From positions 1 through 6,193 of the forward strand of contig JACQHS010000067.1 in the NCBI GenBank assembly GCA_016198915.1: a stretch of 6,193 bases of DNA. Direction: 5' to 3'. This stretch comes from Candidatus Omnitrophota bacterium. GTDB lineage: Bacteria > Omnitrophota > Gorgyraeia > Aquiviventales > Aquiviventaceae. Below, one piece after another: positions 5,558 through 6,193 of the stretch (positions within the stretch are counted from its first letter, which is position 1; each line of letters opens with the position of its first letter). The notes beneath the pieces were generated by a model that worked only from the letters and a program-made list of their open reading frames with translations, was not told the DNA's origin and made no database searches. A program made the position numbers and the translations under genes.

Positions 5558-6119
5558 CTTCCACCAAGGCGCAGAGGAGGTGGCCGATGGTGAGGTGGAC
5601 TTCCTGAACGCGGGCGGTCACCGTGGAGGGCACGCAGATGCAGATGTCGCAGAGTGCTACCATCTGTCCGCCCGTGCCGCCGGTGAGCCCGATGGTCTGC
5701 ACCTTCAATCCCTTGGCTGTGCGCAGTGCCTCAATGACATTCGGCGAGTTTCCTGAGGTGGACAGGCCGATGGCCACGTCGCCCGGCTGGGCCAGACCTT
5801 CCAGCTGCCGCGAAAAGATCTGCGCAAACGCGTAGTCGTTCCCGATCGCCGTGACGCTCGCCATGTTTTCCGTCAGGGAGATTGACGGCAGCGAGCGCCG
5901 TTCCCGCTGGAATCGGCCGACGAATTCCCCCGCCATGTGCTGGCTCTGCGTCGCGGAGCCGCCGTTGCCGAACCAGATGATCTTCCGACCGGCCTTCAGG
6001 GCCGCGGCCATCATCGCGGCGGCGTCGGCGATGCGCGCGCGCTGGGCGTTCGGCAACTCGGCGTGCAGCCGTGCGGTTTCTTCCAGCGTGGCGGCGACCG
6101 GATCTGCGGAGTTCGCCAT
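5538..6119 (-). CDS. gmhA: Sedoheptulose-7-phosphate isomerase (phosphoheptose isomerase)
   Basis: A 193-residue SIS-domain enzyme that converts sedoheptulose 7-phosphate to D-glycero-D-manno-heptose 7-phosphate, the first step of ADP-heptose synthesis, in the cytosol. Motifs: WFGNGGSATQSQHMAGEFVGR at 49-69 (phosphate loop and E65), GNDYAFAQIFSRQLE at 93-107, IGLSTSGNSPNVIEAL at 117-132, and VQEVHLTIGHLL at 171-182 with H180. E65 and H180 fall at the positions I recall as catalytic in E. coli GmhA (192 residues), so both key residues are kept. I chose ATG 6119: it gives the family length, follows the previous stop by four bases, and has a GGGTGA just upstream. An in-frame ATG at 6158 would add 13 residues unlike the family and overlap the upstream gene. 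The 3' end overlaps rfaE2 by 20 bases, linking two enzymes of one pathway. GmhA-like SIS proteins in other sugar pathways exist, but the neighbour supports heptose. Confidence 0.95.
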   Translation of the reverse strand: MANSADPVAATLEETARLHAELPNAQRARIADAAAMMAAALKAGRKIIWFGNGGSATQSQHMAGEFVGRFQRERRSLPSISLTENMASVTAIGNDYAFAQIFSRQLEGLAQPGDVAIGLSTSGNSPNVIEALRTAKGLKVQTIGLTGGTGGQMVALCDICICVPSTVTARVQEVHLTIGHLLCALVEDALPAK

Positions 6120-6123
6120 GAGA

Positions 6124-6193
6124 TCACCCGAAAAAGATCTTGGCGATATTGTAGACATCTTGGTCCACCGTTTTCAACTGTCCGGTGCCCTGC
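6124..6193 (-). CDS. C-terminal end of an unidentified gene (runs off the window)
   Basis: One frame reads 22 residues, QGTGQLKTVDQDVYNIAKIF followed by FG, then a TGA stop at 6126-6124. The composition (mixed polar and hydrophobic, no long Arg/Ala/Pro runs) looks coding. The stop lies four bases before the chosen gmhA start, the usual spacing in this string. No family can be recognised from so short a tail. It would be the gene immediately upstream of gmhA in the same transcription unit. The upstream portion is outside the window. Confidence 0.5.
   Translation of the reverse strand, partial: QGTGQLKTVDQDVYNIAKIFFG

Noticed and set aside
6120..6158. Longer gmhA start at 6158
   Set aside because: It would overlap the upstream reading frame by 35 bases and add 13 residues not seen in GmhA. 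The shorter start gives 193 residues, the usual length. It is not excluded, as a GGTGG lies upstream of it.
1..6193. CRISPR array, insertion sequence, prophage or integron features
   Set aside because: No direct repeats with spacers, no transposase or integrase motifs and no flanking terminal repeats were found. The tRNA has no nearby duplicated 3' end or integrase to suggest an attachment site.

Overview
The window is a GC-rich (clearly above 60% by eye) bacterial segment in which every supported gene lies on the minus strand. I count eight complete protein genes, two partial ones at the edges and one tRNA. Gaps are at most 27 bases and most neighbours touch or overlap, so it reads as one co-directional, probably co-transcribed gene string. 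Heptose (LPS inner core precursor) genes and lipoproteins with clear lipoboxes indicate a Gram-negative, two-membrane organism. A ThiD2-type domain beside ThiE, an uncommon thiamin arrangement, fits a less-studied lineage better than Enterobacteria. I cannot name the phylum from the sequence alone.

In transcription order (right to left) the window begins with the last 22 codons of an unidentified gene (6124-6193). Next come gmhA (sedoheptulose-7-phosphate isomerase) and an rfaE2/hldE-C type heptose-1-phosphate adenylyltransferase, two non-consecutive steps of ADP-heptose synthesis. They are followed by thiD2 and thiE, which overlap by 41 bases in different frames; ThiD2 and ThiE are often fused elsewhere. 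The thiE stop codon lies inside a tRNA-Gly(CCC) gene (3973-4043).

After the tRNA, with only 12 bases between, comes a lipoprotein with a LysM domain and a LytM/M23 domain that seems to have lost its catalytic metal ligands (NlpD/EnvC-like). It abuts a 512-residue AAA-type ATPase with a winged-helix-like middle and a C-terminus resembling a nuclease domain without its catalytic residues. The ATPase overlaps a HIT-family nucleotide hydrolase/phosphorylase gene by ATGA. That gene overlaps a dGTPase-family HD-domain triphosphohydrolase by one base. The string ends with the start of another lipoprotein that runs off the left edge.

The genes are mostly housekeeping: envelope (heptose, LysM/LytM lipoprotein), cofactor (thiamin) and nucleotide (HIT, dGTPase). 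The points most worth a second look are the thiE/tRNA overlap, the tRNA-defined leader of the lipoprotein gene, the split ThiD2/ThiE and the uncharacterised ATPase coupled to two nucleotide-processing enzymes. There is no CRISPR array, insertion sequence or recognisable mobile element, and I saw no convincing promoter or rho-independent terminator.
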